64,000 nt of DNA, from contig NZ_VOUX01000005.1 of the NCBI RefSeq assembly GCF_008011855.1, positions 1 to 64,000 on the forward strand. The letters run 5' to 3'. Shown here in pieces: positions 1-9,183 of this stretch; position 1 is the first letter of the stretch; every line of letters begins with the position of its first letter. The stretch comes from Serratia bockelmannii. GTDB lineage: Bacteria; Pseudomonadota; Gammaproteobacteria; Enterobacterales; Enterobacteriaceae. Under the pieces are notes generated by a model. That model searched no databases and had not been told where the DNA came from. It saw only the letters and a program-made list of their open reading frames with translations. Both the position numbers and the translations under genes were made by a program.

Positions 1-294
1 CGGGCCACCGTTGGCGGTCCAAAACGCAGGCGTTTTGTCGAACCCTGTCGAGGGTTCTTACCCTCCCGGTCGGTGCGCTATGCATACAAAAAAGCCTGAA
101 CTTTCGCTCAGGCTTTCTCGTTAGAATATGGCGGTGAGGGAGGGATAGATTCGCTGCGCTCACCCTGCGGGCCACCGTTGGCGGTCCAAAACGCAGGCGT
201 TTTGTCGAACCCTGTCGAGGGTTCTTACCCTCCCGGTCGGTGCGTTATGCATACAAAAAAGCCTGAACGTGAGTTCAGGCTTCTTCGTAGAATA
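1..294 (-). repeat. Tandem 166-bp repeats downstream of tRNA-Ser (array A)
   Basis: One complete 166-bp unit (129-294) and part of another (1-128). The complete unit begins, read on the minus strand from the tRNA, with a copy of the last 18 nt of the tRNA gene including CCA (plus-strand TGGCGGTGAGGGAGGGAT at 129 and again at 295). Each unit also has an intrinsic terminator for minus-strand transcription: hairpins at 261-280 and 94-113, each followed by a run of six A on the plus strand. The layout recalls the rtT repeats behind E. coli tyrT, but the sequence is attached to a serine tRNA. The array may continue left of the window. Confidence 0.85.
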
Positions 295-384
295 TGGCGG
301 TGAGGGAGGGATTCGAACCCTCGATACACTTTCGCGTATACACACTTTCCAGGCGTGCTCCTTCAGCCACTCGGACACCTCACC
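295..384 (-). tRNA. serW/serX-like: tRNA-Ser (GGA)
   Basis: Minus-strand 90-nt class II tRNA including an encoded CCA. The acceptor stem starts GGTGAGG, the anticodon loop is CTGGAAA (anticodon GGA, reading UCU and UCC), the variable arm is long, and the T-arm GAGGG-TTCGAAT-CCCTC is complete. It closely resembles E. coli serW/serX. It has its own promoter at 424-452. Confidence 0.97.
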
Positions 385-423
385 ATATTTTTTGTTGCGA
401 AATCATCGCTGCAACGGGGCGCT

Positions 424-452
424 ACTATAGGGAGTGGGGCCGATCCGGTCAA
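424..452 (-). promoter_or_regulatory. sigma-70 promoter of the first tRNA-Ser
   Basis: On the minus strand: TTGACC (447-452), a 17-nt spacer, TATAGT (424-429), then a GC-rich discriminator (AGCGCCCC) typical of stringently controlled stable RNA promoters. It lies about 40 bp upstream of the tRNA 5' end. Confidence 0.85.
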
Positions 453-623
453 GAATAATTTCTGTGTTTTTGTTCGTCCGCTCAAGCCGTGTGCACTTTG
501 CTGAAAACTGCGGCGAACGGTAGGGCAGAAGTCATGAAAGGGTGAGAAAATCAGAAGTAAGGCTCGTGGATAACCGGCGGAAATGGGAATCACGGTTGCT
601 GAGGGGGGGAGATGCGCTGTGCA

Positions 624-1019
624 CACCCCTCTCGGCGGTGCGCCATGAAAAAAAGCCTGGACGCGAATCCAGGCTTTCTCTTTAAATTTGGCGGTGAGAG
701 AGGGGTTGATTCGCTGCGCTCACCCTGCGGGTCGCCTTTGGCGGTCCAAAACGCAGGCGTTTTGTCGAACCCTGTCGAGGCTTCTCGCCCCTCTCGGCGG
801 TGCGCCATGCAAAAAAAAAGCCTGGACGCGAATCCAGGCTTTCTCTTTAAATTTGGCGGTGAGAGAGGGCTTGATTCGCTGCGCTCACCCTGCGGGCCGC
901 CGTTGGCGGTCCAAAACGCAGGCGTTTTGTCGAACCCTGTCGAGGCTTCTCGCCCCTCTCGGCGGTGCACCATGCAAAAAAAAAAGCCTGGATGCGAATC
1001 CAGGCTTTCTCTTTGAATT
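624..1019 (-). repeat. Tandem 165/166-bp repeats downstream of tRNA-Ser (array B)
   Basis: Two complete units (854-1019 and 689-853) and one partial unit (about 624-688), read leftwards from the second tRNA-Ser. Unit starts are 165-166 bp apart and copy the tRNA 3' end (plus-strand TGGCGGTGAGAGAGGG). Each unit has a perfect terminator hairpin, GCCTGGAT-loop-ATCCAGGC or a near copy (986-1005, 820-839, 655-674), backed by 7-10 A on the plus strand. Units within array B resemble one another more than they resemble array A. The 385-600 stretch between arrays holds only the first tRNA's promoter and leader. Confidence 0.9.
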
Positions 1020-1109
1020 TGGCGGTGAGAGAGGGGTTCGAACCCTCGATACACTTTCGCGTATACACACTTTCCAGGCGTGCTCCTTCAGCCACTCAGA
1101 CACCTCACC
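1020..1109 (-). tRNA. serW/serX-like: tRNA-Ser (GGA), second copy
   Basis: Same anticodon arm and variable arm as the copy at 295-384, CCA encoded. The acceptor stem 3' side is TCTCACC, giving one G-U pair, and the T-stem has changed with its loop (GAGGG-TTCGAAC-CCCTC), so the molecule still folds. One D-arm base also differs (TCTGAG for TCCGAG). Its promoter lies at 1150-1178. Confidence 0.97.
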
Positions 1110-1149
1110 GTTTTGTTGTCGAAAACGCTTTGCGCTGTCGACGGGCGCT

Positions 1150-1178
1150 AATGTAGGAGAATCTGATCTCAGCGTCAA
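1150..1178 (-). promoter_or_regulatory. sigma-70 promoter of the second tRNA-Ser
   Basis: Minus strand: TTGACG (1173-1178), 17-nt spacer, TACATT (1150-1155), then the discriminator AGCGCCCG. Geometry and discriminator match the promoter of the first copy. I see no gene in 1179-1538, which would hold the promoter of the transporter gene that follows. Confidence 0.8.
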
Positions 1179-1538
1179 CCCTCTTATTTCATTCTCATGA
1201 CTGTTTAGCCAAACTTGCAGCAATTTGCTGATTTACCGAACGATATTCCCACTCGTGGCCACGCGTTGGCAGGGAAGACCGCAGTCGGAATCGGTGAAAG
1301 ACGATTGTTTGACCTTTTTCTGTACAGGTAGCTCAATATATCGCCACTAACGTTAGGTTGCCTGCTGTTATATGCATTAATACTGGATTATTAGTCAGAT
1401 GTGTCGCTAAATGGAATCATGTCGGCGCGGCGTTTTTGGCAAGGAACATCACAACGCCGCGCAGATTGCCGGGTGACAGGCCGGCGATATCGCAGACAGG
1501 GACAGACTCATTACATAATAATGCAGTAGAGGTTCGTT

Positions 1539-3023
1539 TTGACTCCTTCAGATGCCATGCCGGCGCCGCAAGCGCGCCATGCCATTCCCCCCGGTGCGGG
1601 GGCGCTGTTCTTCATCCAGATCTTCGCCACGCTGGGCTTCGCCGTGCTTTACTCCACGCTGGTGCTGTACGCCACCAAGCGATTGGGCTTCAACGAAAGC
1701 AGCGCCAACGCCATGATGGGCGTGTTCGGCGCCTTCAACTATGGCCTGCACATGTTCGGCGGCTATCTCGGCGGCCGTTTCCTCAGCAACCGCAACCTGT
1801 TCGTGCTCGGCATGGTGCTGCAGGTGATCGGCTGCGCGCTGATTGCCGTCGCGGGCGTGTGGGGGCTGTACTGGGGGCTGGCGATGTTCCTGACCGGCAG
1901 CGGCCTTAACGTGACCTGCATTAATATGATGCTGACTCAGCGTTTCAAGCCGGACGATGATCGGCGCGAATCGGCCTTCCTGTGGAACTACGCCGGCATG
2001 AACCTCGGGTTCTTCGTCGGCTTTACTGTCGCCGGTTATTTCCAACTGACGGAAAACTACCGCGCGCTGTTCCTGTTTGCCACGCTGGGCAACGCGGCGG
2101 CGATTATCGTCGCCGTCTGCCGTTGGCGCATTCTGGCCGATCTCAATACGCCGCTGCACGACGCCAGCCGCAGCCAATACCGTTGGCGCATGCTGGTCGG
2201 GCTGGCGGTGTTGGTAGCGCTGGTGCCGATCATCCGCGTGATGCTGACCCACGCCGAGTTCAGCGGCCATTTCGTGATTGTGCTCGGCGCGCTGATCTTC
2301 CTGATGCTGTGCGTCGTGACGCTGCGCCACCATCCGCGCGATGAGCGCCGCAGAATGGCGGCTTATCTGATCCTGGCGCTGGGCTCGCTGGTGTTCTGGG
2401 CGCTGTACCAGCTGGCGCCGATGGGGCTGATGCTGTTCTCCGAGCACAACATCAATCTGAACGTTTACGGCATTCAGGTGGCGCCGCAGTGGATCCAGAA
2501 CATCAACACGCTGGTGATCGTGGTGGGCGGCCCGCTGCTGGCCTGGTGGTTCAATCGCCTGCGCGCTCGCGGTTGCAACATCGACATTCCGCTGCAGTTC
2601 TCGGGATCGCTGTTCTGTATCGGGCTCGGCATGCTGGTGCTGCCGCTGGGCATCAGCATGGCGGGCGGCGACGGGCTGGTGGCGTTTAAATGGATCGTCA
2701 TCAGCTATGTGCTGCAAAGCGTTGGCGAATTGATGATCTCGCCGATCGGTTACGCGATGATCGGCAAGCTGGCGCCGCCGCGCTATCAGGGCGTGATGAT
2801 GGGCTGCTGGATGATGGTGACCGGCGTCGCTTCGGTGTTGGCGGGCTACGTCTCCGGCCTGATGCCGGAAAACAGCGGCAACACGCCGCTGCAAACCAAT
2901 CCCGGCTACAGCGAAATCTTCAGCGCGCTGGGCTGGGGGGCGACGGGCGTCGGCGTGGCGATGCTGATTCTCATTCCGCTGCTGCGGCGCCTTATCCGGC
3001 GCGACGGCCCGTCTGCCGCCTGA
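1539..3023 (+). CDS. POT-like MFS transporter (peptide transporter family, divergent)
   Basis: A 494-residue inner-membrane protein with 12-14 hydrophobic segments. It resembles proton-dependent oligopeptide transporters: an MNLGFF segment near residue 153 and, late in the protein, GELMISPIGYAMIGKLAP, which fits the POT pattern of ELxxSPxGL...LAP. In the first helix the usual ExxER proton-coupling motif is replaced: aligned on the conserved LVLY end of that helix, the E, E and R positions read Q, A and T. Coupling or substrate may therefore differ from DtpA-type permeases. The start is TTG at 1539 behind AGAGG (1528-1532); an in-frame ATG at 1557 is possible. A terminator follows at 3041. Confidence 0.75.
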   Translation: MTPSDAMPAPQARHAIPPGAGALFFIQIFATLGFAVLYSTLVLYATKRLGFNESSANAMMGVFGAFNYGLHMFGGYLGGRFLSNRNLFVLGMVLQVIGCALIAVAGVWGLYWGLAMFLTGSGLNVTCINMMLTQRFKPDDDRRESAFLWNYAGMNLGFFVGFTVAGYFQLTENYRALFLFATLGNAAAIIVAVCRWRILADLNTPLHDASRSQYRWRMLVGLAVLVALVPIIRVMLTHAEFSGHFVIVLGALIFLMLCVVTLRHHPRDERRRMAAYLILALGSLVFWALYQLAPMGLMLFSEHNINLNVYGIQVAPQWIQNINTLVIVVGGPLLAWWFNRLRARGCNIDIPLQFSGSLFCIGLGMLVLPLGISMAGGDGLVAFKWIVISYVLQSVGELMISPIGYAMIGKLAPPRYQGVMMGCWMMVTGVASVLAGYVSGLMPENSGNTPLQTNPGYSEIFSALGWGATGVGVAMLILIPLLRRLIRRDGPSAA

Positions 3024-3040
3024 TTGGCGAGTATGCGCAA

Positions 3041-3070
3041 CAGCCCCACTGGTCGGGGCTGTTTTTATTT
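3041..3070 (+). terminator. Intrinsic terminator after the transporter gene
   Basis: Stem AGCCCC / GGGGCT around a 7-nt loop, followed by GTTTTTATTTT. It separates the transporter gene from ghrA. Confidence 0.85.
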
Positions 3071-3149
3071 TGGGCTTTAACGCTTGCATCCGGCGGCGAA
3101 TCGCGGAAGGCTGGAGGAAAACCAATAAAAACAAACGGGAGCCCGCAGT

Positions 3150-4091
3150 ATGAACATCATTTATTACCACCCCTTGTTTAACGCCCAGGAATGGCTGGCC
3201 GGCATCAAGCAACGCCTACCGCAGGCCGAGATCCGCGAGTGGCAGCGCGGCGACGAGCGGCCAGCCGATTACGCGCTGGTGTGGCGCCCGCCGCACGAAA
3301 TGCTGGCCAACCGCCGCGATCTGAAAGCGGTGTTCGCCCTCGGCGCCGGCGTCGATGCCATTCTTGATCAGGAGCGCAAACACCCCGGCACGCTGCCCGC
3401 CGGCGTGCCGCTGCTGCGGCTGGAGGATACCGGCATGGCGCAGCAGATGCAGGAATATGCGCTGAGCTATGTACTGCGCTATTTCCGCCGTTTCGACGAG
3501 TATCAGGCGCTGCAGCAGCGGCAGGAATGGCAGCCGCTCGATCCTCACTCGCTGGATGATTTCACCATCGGCATCCTCGGCGCCGGCGTGCTGGGGCAGA
3601 GCGTGGCGCGCAAGCTGACCGAGTTTGGCTTTCGCGTGCGCTGCTGGAGCCGCAGCGCCAAACAGATCGACGGCGTGCAAAGTTTCGCCGGGGAGGCGCA
3701 GCGCGCGGCCTTCCTCGACGGCGTCAAACTGCTGATCAACCTGCTGCCCAATACGCCGGAGACCGTCGGCATCCTCAACCGCGAGCTGTTCGCGCAGTTG
3801 AGCACGGGCGCCTATCTCATCAACATCGCGCGCGGCGCACACCTGGTGGAGGCCGATCTGCTGGCGGCGCTCGAGCAGGGGCAGCTGGCCGCCGCCACGC
3901 TGGACGTGTTCACCCGCGAGCCGCTGCCGCAGGATCACCCGTTCTGGCGTCATCCGCGTGTCACCATAACCCCGCATATTGCTGCCATCACGTTGCCGCA
4001 GCAGGCGATGGATCAGATCGCCGCCAACATCCGCGCGCTGGAGGCGGGGCACACCCCGGCCGGCGTGGTCGACAGGCAGCGGGGTTACTGA
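3150..4091 (+). CDS. ghrA: Glyoxylate/hydroxypyruvate reductase A
   Basis: A 313-residue cytoplasmic D-isomer 2-hydroxyacid dehydrogenase that reduces glyoxylate to glycolate and hydroxypyruvate to D-glycerate with NADPH. The dinucleotide-binding GxGxxG is seen as GAGVLGQ near residue 147. The catalytic Arg, Glu and His lie in NIARGAH, TREPLP and ITPHIA. Length equals the E. coli protein (312) within one residue. ATG at 3150 has GGGAG about nine bases upstream. ycdX follows 90 bp downstream, the same order as the E. coli ghrA-ycdX-ycdY group. Confidence 0.93.
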   Translation: MNIIYYHPLFNAQEWLAGIKQRLPQAEIREWQRGDERPADYALVWRPPHEMLANRRDLKAVFALGAGVDAILDQERKHPGTLPAGVPLLRLEDTGMAQQMQEYALSYVLRYFRRFDEYQALQQRQEWQPLDPHSLDDFTIGILGAGVLGQSVARKLTEFGFRVRCWSRSAKQIDGVQSFAGEAQRAAFLDGVKLLINLLPNTPETVGILNRELFAQLSTGAYLINIARGAHLVEADLLAALEQGQLAAATLDVFTREPLPQDHPFWRHPRVTITPHIAAITLPQQAMDQIAANIRALEAGHTPAGVVDRQRGY

Positions 4092-4181
4092 TCCTTCAGC
4101 CGCCGTTCGGTAACTGATAAGCTGTTATCGTCATCGCGCCTGCCCGTACCTTTGCGGGCGGGCCCTCTGGAAGGAGAAACA

Positions 4182-4919
4182 ATGTACCCCGTTGATTTGC
4201 ACATGCACACCGTCGCCAGCACCCACGCTTACAGCACGCTGCACGATTACATCGCCGAAGCCCAGCAGAAGGGCATCAAGCTGTTCGCCATCACCGATCA
4301 CGGCCCGGACATGGCCGATGCGCCGCACTACTGGCACTTTATGAACATGCACGTCTGGCCGCGCCGGGTGAACGGCGTGGGCATCTTGCGCGGTATCGAA
4401 GCCAACATCAAAAACCTACAGGGCGACATCGACTGCACCGGCCCGATGTTGACCGCCACCGACGTGATCATCGCCGGTTTCCACGAGCCGGTGTTTGCGC
4501 CGCAGGATAAAGCGTCCAATACTGAAGCGATGATCGCCGCGATGGCGCAGGGGGACGTGCATATCATCAGCCACCCCGGCAACCCACGTTATCCGATCGA
4601 CATTCCCGCCGTCGCGGCGGCGGCGGCCAAATACGAGGTGGCGCTGGAGCTGAATAACTCGTCGTTCACCCACTCCCGCAAGGGCAGCGAGGCCAACTGC
4701 CGGGCGATCGCCGCCGCCGTGCGCGATGCCGGCGGTTGGTTGGCGCTGGGTTCGGATTCGCACGTTGCCTTTTCGCTGGGTAACTTTGAGCACTGCGAGC
4801 GCATCATCGACGAGGTGGGCTTCCCGCAGGAGCGCATTCTCAACGTCAGCCCGCGCCGGCTGCTGGATTTTCTCGAACGGCGCGGCAAGCCGGCGATTGC
4901 GGAATTGGCCGATTTGTGA
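4182..4919 (+). CDS. ycdX: PHP-domain phosphatase YcdX
   Basis: A 245-residue PHP-superfamily phosphatase with a trinuclear metal site, the same length as E. coli YcdX. The first metal ligands are in LHMHT at residues 6-10, with further His/Asp ligands in [21 protein letters not shown] and LGSDSH. ATG at 4182 is preceded by AAGGAG; an upstream in-frame start at 4152 has no such site and would add ten unconserved residues. In E. coli YcdY stimulates YcdX phosphatase activity, and ycdY lies 42 bp downstream here, so the two are probably co-transcribed. Confidence 0.93.
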   Translation: MYPVDLHMHTVASTHAYSTLHDYIAEAQQKGIKLFAITDHGPDMADAPHYWHFMNMHVWPRRVNGVGILRGIEANIKNLQGDIDCTGPMLTATDVIIAGFHEPVFAPQDKASNTEAMIAAMAQGDVHIISHPGNPRYPIDIPAVAAAAAKYEVALELNNSSFTHSRKGSEANCRAIAAAVRDAGGWLALGSDSHVAFSLGNFEHCERIIDEVGFPQERILNVSPRRLLDFLERRGKPAIAELADL

Positions 4920-4961
4920 CATCGTCCCGGCAAAATTTTCCGTATTGTATAAGGCCTTATC

Positions 4962-5540
4962 ATGAATGAGTTTTCCATTGTCTGCCGCGTGCTGGGTACG
5001 CTGTTCTACCGCCAGCCGCAGGATCCGCTGTTGGTGCCGCTATTTGCGCTGATTAAAGAGGGCAAGCTGCAGCAGCACTGGCCGCTGGAGCAGGATGACC
5101 TGCTGAAGCGTTTGCAGCAGGGCTGCGACGTCAACCAACTGGCGACCGACTTCAACGCGATGTTCGTCGGCAGCGAGTGCAGCGTGTCGCCGTTCCGCTC
5201 CGACTACGTCGAAGGCGCGAACGAAGCGGAAGTGCGCACTTTCCTGCAGCAGCGCGGCATGCCGTTGGCGGAGGCGCCGGCTGACCATTTCGGCCAGCTG
5301 CTGCTGGCGGCGTCCTGGCTGGAAGATCAGTCGCAGGAAGATGAAGCGCAGGCGCAGATCGCCCTGTTCGACGAGTTCCTGCTGCCGTGGTGCGGCCGCT
5401 TCCTCGGCAAAGTGGAAGCGCACGCCACCACCGGTTTCTACCGCACGCTGGCGCTGATGACCCGCGACGCCATCCAGGCGATGCGCGACGAGCTGGCGGA
5501 GTACGAGCAGGACGACGAAGCGGGCGACGAAGACGCGTAA
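4962..5540 (+). CDS. ycdY: TorD-family chaperone YcdY
   Basis: A 192-residue all-helical cytoplasmic chaperone of the TorD/DmsD redox-enzyme maturation family. The family motif with conserved Asp is visible as LATDFNAMFVG and SPFRSDYVEG near residues 60-85. The C-terminus is acidic. In E. coli the partner is YcdX rather than a molybdoenzyme, and the tight ycdX-ycdY spacing supports the same role here. A GC-rich hairpin without a T-run lies just downstream (about 5557-5576). Confidence 0.92.
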   Translation: MNEFSIVCRVLGTLFYRQPQDPLLVPLFALIKEGKLQQHWPLEQDDLLKRLQQGCDVNQLATDFNAMFVGSECSVSPFRSDYVEGANEAEVRTFLQQRGMPLAEAPADHFGQLLLAASWLEDQSQEDEAQAQIALFDEFLLPWCGRFLGKVEAHATTGFYRTLALMTRDAIQAMRDELAEYEQDDEAGDEDA

Positions 5541-5694
5541 CGCCGCAGCCATCCAGGCGGGCCGCCCGGCCCGCCGATCCGCTAAACACAGGTTTGCATC
5601 CCCCAGACGTAAATTGACAAAAGATCCCCTAATCTGGCGGTTTACCGTCGGTTCGGCCGCGCTTGCGCGCCGCGTTTTTTCACGCAAGGGGTAG

Positions 5695-6351
5695 ATGATG
5701 AAAAGTAACTGGATGCAGCAGATTCAAACGTTGATCGGGCAGAAGGCCGGCGCGATGGGCGGGGCGGAAGGCATTGGCAAGCTGCTGGCGCCCACGGCGC
5801 TGGGCGGCCTGGTCGGCGTGCTGTTGGCCAACAAGTCCTCGCGCAAGCTGGTAGGCAAGTTCGGCAAGAATGCGCTGATTATCGGCGGCAGCGCGGCGGT
5901 GGGCGCAGTGCTGTGGAACAAGTACAAACAGCGGGTGAAAGAGACCCATCAGGACGAACCGCAGTTCGGTTTGCAAACCACGCCGGTGGATCTGCGCGCC
6001 AAACGCCTGGTGCAGGCGCTGGTGTTTGCCGCCAAGAGCGACGGCCATATCGATGCCGACGAGCAGCGCGCCATCGATCACAGCCTGGCGCAGTTGCAGG
6101 TGGGGGAAGAGGCGCAGGGTTGGGTACAGGAAGCGCTCGATCAGCCGCTCAACCCGGAATTGATCGCCCGCAGCGTGCAAAACGAAGACGAGGCGCTGGA
6201 GGTTTACTATCTGAGTTGTCTGGTGATCGACGTCGATCACTTTATGGAGCGCGGCTACCTCGATGCGTTGGCGCAGGCGCTGAAGATCCCGGCGGACGTC
6301 AAGCAGGGCATCGAGAGCGACGTCAACGAGAAAAAGCGCGAGCTGGCGTAG
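5695..6351 (+). CDS. yebE: DUF533 (TerB-like) inner membrane protein YebE
   Basis: A 218-residue protein of the DUF533 family, about the length of E. coli YebE. The N-terminal third has a Gly/Ala-rich hydrophobic stretch (about residues 35-80), likely to be a membrane hairpin. The C-terminal part is a helical TerB-like domain (KSDGHIDADEQRAI, TerB-type acidic loop). Start is ATG-ATG at 5695/5698 behind AAGGGG. In E. coli it responds to envelope stress through CpxR; I could not find a convincing CpxR box in the 150 bp upstream. ptrB follows on the same strand, as near the E. coli yebE-ptrB locus. Confidence 0.9.
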   Translation: MMKSNWMQQIQTLIGQKAGAMGGAEGIGKLLAPTALGGLVGVLLANKSSRKLVGKFGKNALIIGGSAAVGAVLWNKYKQRVKETHQDEPQFGLQTTPVDLRAKRLVQALVFAAKSDGHIDADEQRAIDHSLAQLQVGEEAQGWVQEALDQPLNPELIARSVQNEDEALEVYYLSCLVIDVDHFMERGYLDALAQALKIPADVKQGIESDVNEKKRELA

Positions 6352-6419
6352 CGCCGCTTGGCAAGCCGGGGGGAATCGTGTCACTCTTGCCGCAATCTAT
6401 GTAAGCGGATGATTTAGCA

Positions 6420-8453
6420 ATGATGACCCCACCGAAAGCGGAAAAACGCCCTTATCCCATCACCATCCACGGCGATACGCGCGTGGATGACTACTACTGG
6501 CTGCGCGACGATGAGCGCGCGGACCGCCAGGTGCTGGACTACCTGCAGGCGGAGAACGCCTACACCGATGCGATGCTGAAGCCGCAGCAGGCGCTGCGCG
6601 AAACTCTGTACGAAGAGATGGTGGCGCGGATTCCGCAGCAGGAACATTCGGTGCCTTACGTGCGCCATGGCTATCGCTATCAGACGCGCTACGAGCCGGG
6701 CAACGAATACGCGATTTCCGTGCGCCAGCCGCAGGCCGAGAGTGAGCACTGGGAGGTGCTTATCGACGGCAACCAGCGCGCCGAGAACCACGAGTTTTAT
6801 ACCCTGGGCGGGCTGGACGTCAGCCCCGATAACCAGCGGCTGGGGGTGGCGGAGGATTTCCTGTCGCGCCGCCAGTATGACATTCGTTTCAAGAACCTGG
6901 CCGACGGCAGCTGGGCCGACGAAGTGCTGGAAAATACCTCCGGCAGCTTCGAGTGGGCCAACGACTCCTCGACGGTGTACTACGTGCGCAAGCACGCCAA
7001 GACGCTGTTGCCGTATCAGGTTTATCGCCACGTGGTGGGCAGCGATCCGCAGCAGGACGAGCTGATTTACGAAGAGCTGGACGATACCTTTTACGTCGGG
7101 CTGGAGAAGACCACCTCCGAGCGCTTTATCCTGATCCACCTGAGCAGCACCACCACCTCGGAGATCCTGCTGTTGGACGCCGATCGTGCGGATGCCAAGC
7201 CGCAGCTGTTCGTGCCGCGCCGCAAGGATCACGAGTACGCCATCGATCACTATCACCAGCATTTCTATATCCGCTCCAACAAGGACGGCAAGAACTTTGG
7301 CCTGTACCAGAGCGAGCAGGCGGACGAAGCGCAGTGGCAGACGCTGATCGCCCCGCGCGCCGACGTGATGCTGGAGGGCTTCAGCCTGTTCCGTGATTGG
7401 TTGGTGGTCGAAGAGCGCAATGCCGGCCTGACGCTGCTACGCCAGATCCATTGGCAAAGCGGCGAAGAGAAGCGCATCGCCTTCGACGATCCGACTTACA
7501 CCACCTGGCTGGCGTATAACCCGGATCCGGAGACCGCGCTGCTGCGCTACGGCTATTCGTCGATGACCACCCCGACCACGCTGTACGAGCTGAACATGGA
7601 CAGCGGCGAGCGGACGATGCTCAAACAGCAGGAAGTGAAGAACTTCACGCCAGAAAACTACCGCAGCGAGCGGGTGTGGGTGAAGGCGCGCGACGGCGTC
7701 GAAGTGCCGGTCTCGCTGGTGTATCGCCAGGACAGCTTCCAGCGCCGCACCAACCCGCTGATGGTGTATGGCTACGGATCTTACGGCAGCAGTATGGATC
7801 CAGCGTTCAGCGCCAGCCGCCTGAGCCTGCTGGATCGCGGTGTCGTGTTCGCGCTGGCGCACATTCGCGGCGGCGGTGAGCTGGGGCAGCTGTGGTATGA
7901 AGACGGTAAACTGTTCAACAAGCAGAACACCTTCAACGATTTTATCGACGTGACCGAAACGCTGATCGCACAGGGGTACGGCGACGGTAAGCGGGTGTTC
8001 GCGATGGGCGGCAGCGCCGGCGGTCTGCTGATGGGCGCGGTGATCAACCAGGCGCCGCAGTTGTTCCACGGCGTGGTGGCGCAGGTGCCGTTCGTCGACG
8101 TGGTGACCACCATGCTGGATGAGTCCATCCCGCTGACCACCGGCGAATACGACGAGTGGGGCAACCCGAACGAGCAGGCCTATTACGACTACATCAAACA
8201 GTACAGCCCGTACGATCAGGTGAAAGCGCAGGCATACCCGCATCTGCTGGTGACCACTGGCCTGCACGATTCGCAGGTGCAGTATTGGGAGCCGGCCAAG
8301 TGGGTGGCCAAGCTGCGCGAGCTGAAAACCGACGATCGGCAGCTACTGCTGTATACCGACATGGATGCCGGCCACGGCGGAAAATCCGGCCGTTTCAAGG
8401 CCTATGAGGATATTGCACTGGAGTACGCCTTCATTCTGGCGCTGGCGGAGTAA
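6420..8453 (+). CDS. ptrB: Oligopeptidase B
   Basis: A 677-residue S9A prolyl-oligopeptidase-family serine peptidase, cleaving peptides after Arg or Lys in the cytoplasm. An N-terminal seven-bladed propeller (about residues 70-400) caps a C-terminal alpha/beta hydrolase. The nucleophile Ser532 sits in GGSAGG, the catalytic His in [12 protein letters not shown], and GGGELGQ precedes them. Sequence runs parallel to E. coli PtrB nearly throughout. ATG at 6420 or 6423; no strong ribosome site is seen. It converges on exoX across a GC-rich hairpin at 8464-8487. Confidence 0.95.
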   Translation: MMTPPKAEKRPYPITIHGDTRVDDYYWLRDDERADRQVLDYLQAENAYTDAMLKPQQALRETLYEEMVARIPQQEHSVPYVRHGYRYQTRYEPGNEYAISVRQPQAESEHWEVLIDGNQRAENHEFYTLGGLDVSPDNQRLGVAEDFLSRRQYDIRFKNLADGSWADEVLENTSGSFEWANDSSTVYYVRKHAKTLLPYQVYRHVVGSDPQQDELIYEELDDTFYVGLEKTTSERFILIHLSSTTTSEILLLDADRADAKPQLFVPRRKDHEYAIDHYHQHFYIRSNKDGKNFGLYQSEQADEAQWQTLIAPRADVMLEGFSLFRDWLVVEERNAGLTLLRQIHWQSGEEKRIAFDDPTYTTWLAYNPDPETALLRYGYSSMTTPTTLYELNMDSGERTMLKQQEVKNFTPENYRSERVWVKARDGVEVPVSLVYRQDSFQRRTNPLMVYGYGSYGSSMDPAFSASRLSLLDRGVVFALAHIRGGGELGQLWYEDGKLFNKQNTFNDFIDVTETLIAQGYGDGKRVFAMGGSAGGLLMGAVINQAPQLFHGVVAQVPFVDVVTTMLDESIPLTTGEYDEWGNPNEQAYYDYIKQYSPYDQVKAQAYPHLLVTTGLHDSQVQYWEPAKWVAKLRELKTDDRQLLLYTDMDAGHGGKSGRFKAYEDIALEYAFILALAE

Positions 8454-8463
8454 CGGCATTCGG

Positions 8464-8487
8464 CGGGCGGCCTGCGCCGCCCGCCGT
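8464..8487. terminator. Strong hairpin between convergent ptrB and exoX
   Basis: CGGCGGGCGGC paired with GCCGCCCGCCG around a four-base loop, in the gap between the ptrB and exoX stop codons. There is no long T-run, so it may act as an mRNA 3'-end structure rather than a classical terminator. Confidence 0.5.
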
Positions 8488-8488
8488 G

Positions 8489-9157
8489 TTAGCCGATCAG
8501 ATAGTATTTCAGCGTGTGCTTCATGTCCGGGCTCAGATCGTCGATGGATTTCAGCATCCAGCGCAGATAGCCAGGATCTTCCTGGGCGATGCGATCAATC
8601 TCCTGCCCGCGATACTTGCCGAACTTGAACTTCTTCAGCAGCACCGGCTGTTCGGTGATCTGCACCATTTGCTCCGGCGTCCAGCCCGAATCCTTGATGA
8701 TGCGTTGCAGCAGCGCGGCGGTGACGTAGCAGTCATATAGCGCGCGGTGCGGGTACAGCGTGGCGTCTGCCGGCAGCTGCACGTCCAGATTCAGCGCGTA
8801 GCGCAGATACTGGTTGCCGTACTTGATGTCCGGATACAGCGTGCGCGCCAGCTTGAGGGTGCAGATCCAGGCGCCGTTCATCTCCGGCAACACCCCGCGA
8901 TCAAAGGCGGCGTTGTGCGCCACATAGTAGGGGCTGCCCTGATAGCGGCCGATCGCCATCGCAATGCGCGGTTTGCCTTCCACCATCTGTTCGGTGATGT
9001 GATGAATCGCCATCGCGTCGAGGCTGATGGGGCGATCTGGGCTGACCAGATCGCTCATCGGGTTGGTCAATTGGCCGTCGAGCAGATCGAGGGAGGCCAC
9101 TTCCACCACGCCGCCGTCCAGCCCGCAGGTCTCGGTATCTATTACGCGTAACGTCAT
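8489..9157 (-). CDS. exoX: Exodeoxyribonuclease X (DnaQ-family 3'-5' exonuclease)
   Basis: A 222-residue DEDDh exonuclease. Exo I motif is VIDTETCGLDGG at the N-terminus, Exo II is YVAHNAAFDRGVLPEM, and Exo III has HRALYDC. E. coli ExoX (220 aa) degrades single-stranded and nicked DNA in mismatch repair and UV tolerance. The start at 9157 is set by GGAGG six bases upstream and by the E. coli N-terminus; a longer reading frame to 9214 would overlap the gene upstream. Confidence 0.93.
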   Translation of the reverse strand: MTLRVIDTETCGLDGGVVEVASLDLLDGQLTNPMSDLVSPDRPISLDAMAIHHITEQMVEGKPRIAMAIGRYQGSPYYVAHNAAFDRGVLPEMNGAWICTLKLARTLYPDIKYGNQYLRYALNLDVQLPADATLYPHRALYDCYVTAALLQRIIKDSGWTPEQMVQITEQPVLLKKFKFGKYRGQEIDRIAQEDPGYLRWMLKSIDDLSPDMKHTLKYYLIG

Positions 9158-9183
9158 GTTTTCCTCCGCGTTGCCGTCAGGCT

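Noticed and set aside
590-1223. Open frames on both strands across the tRNA-Ser repeat array, including a 154-codon repetitive frame
   Set aside because: They arise from the 166-bp repeat and run into the tRNA gene; no ribosome site, and several frames are open at once. An E. coli rtT-like basic protein was considered, but nothing supports translation here.
1548-3212. A 554-codon frame antisense to the POT-like transporter
   Set aside because: Low-complexity Arg/His/Gln composition, overlaps a clear membrane protein and the ghrA start.
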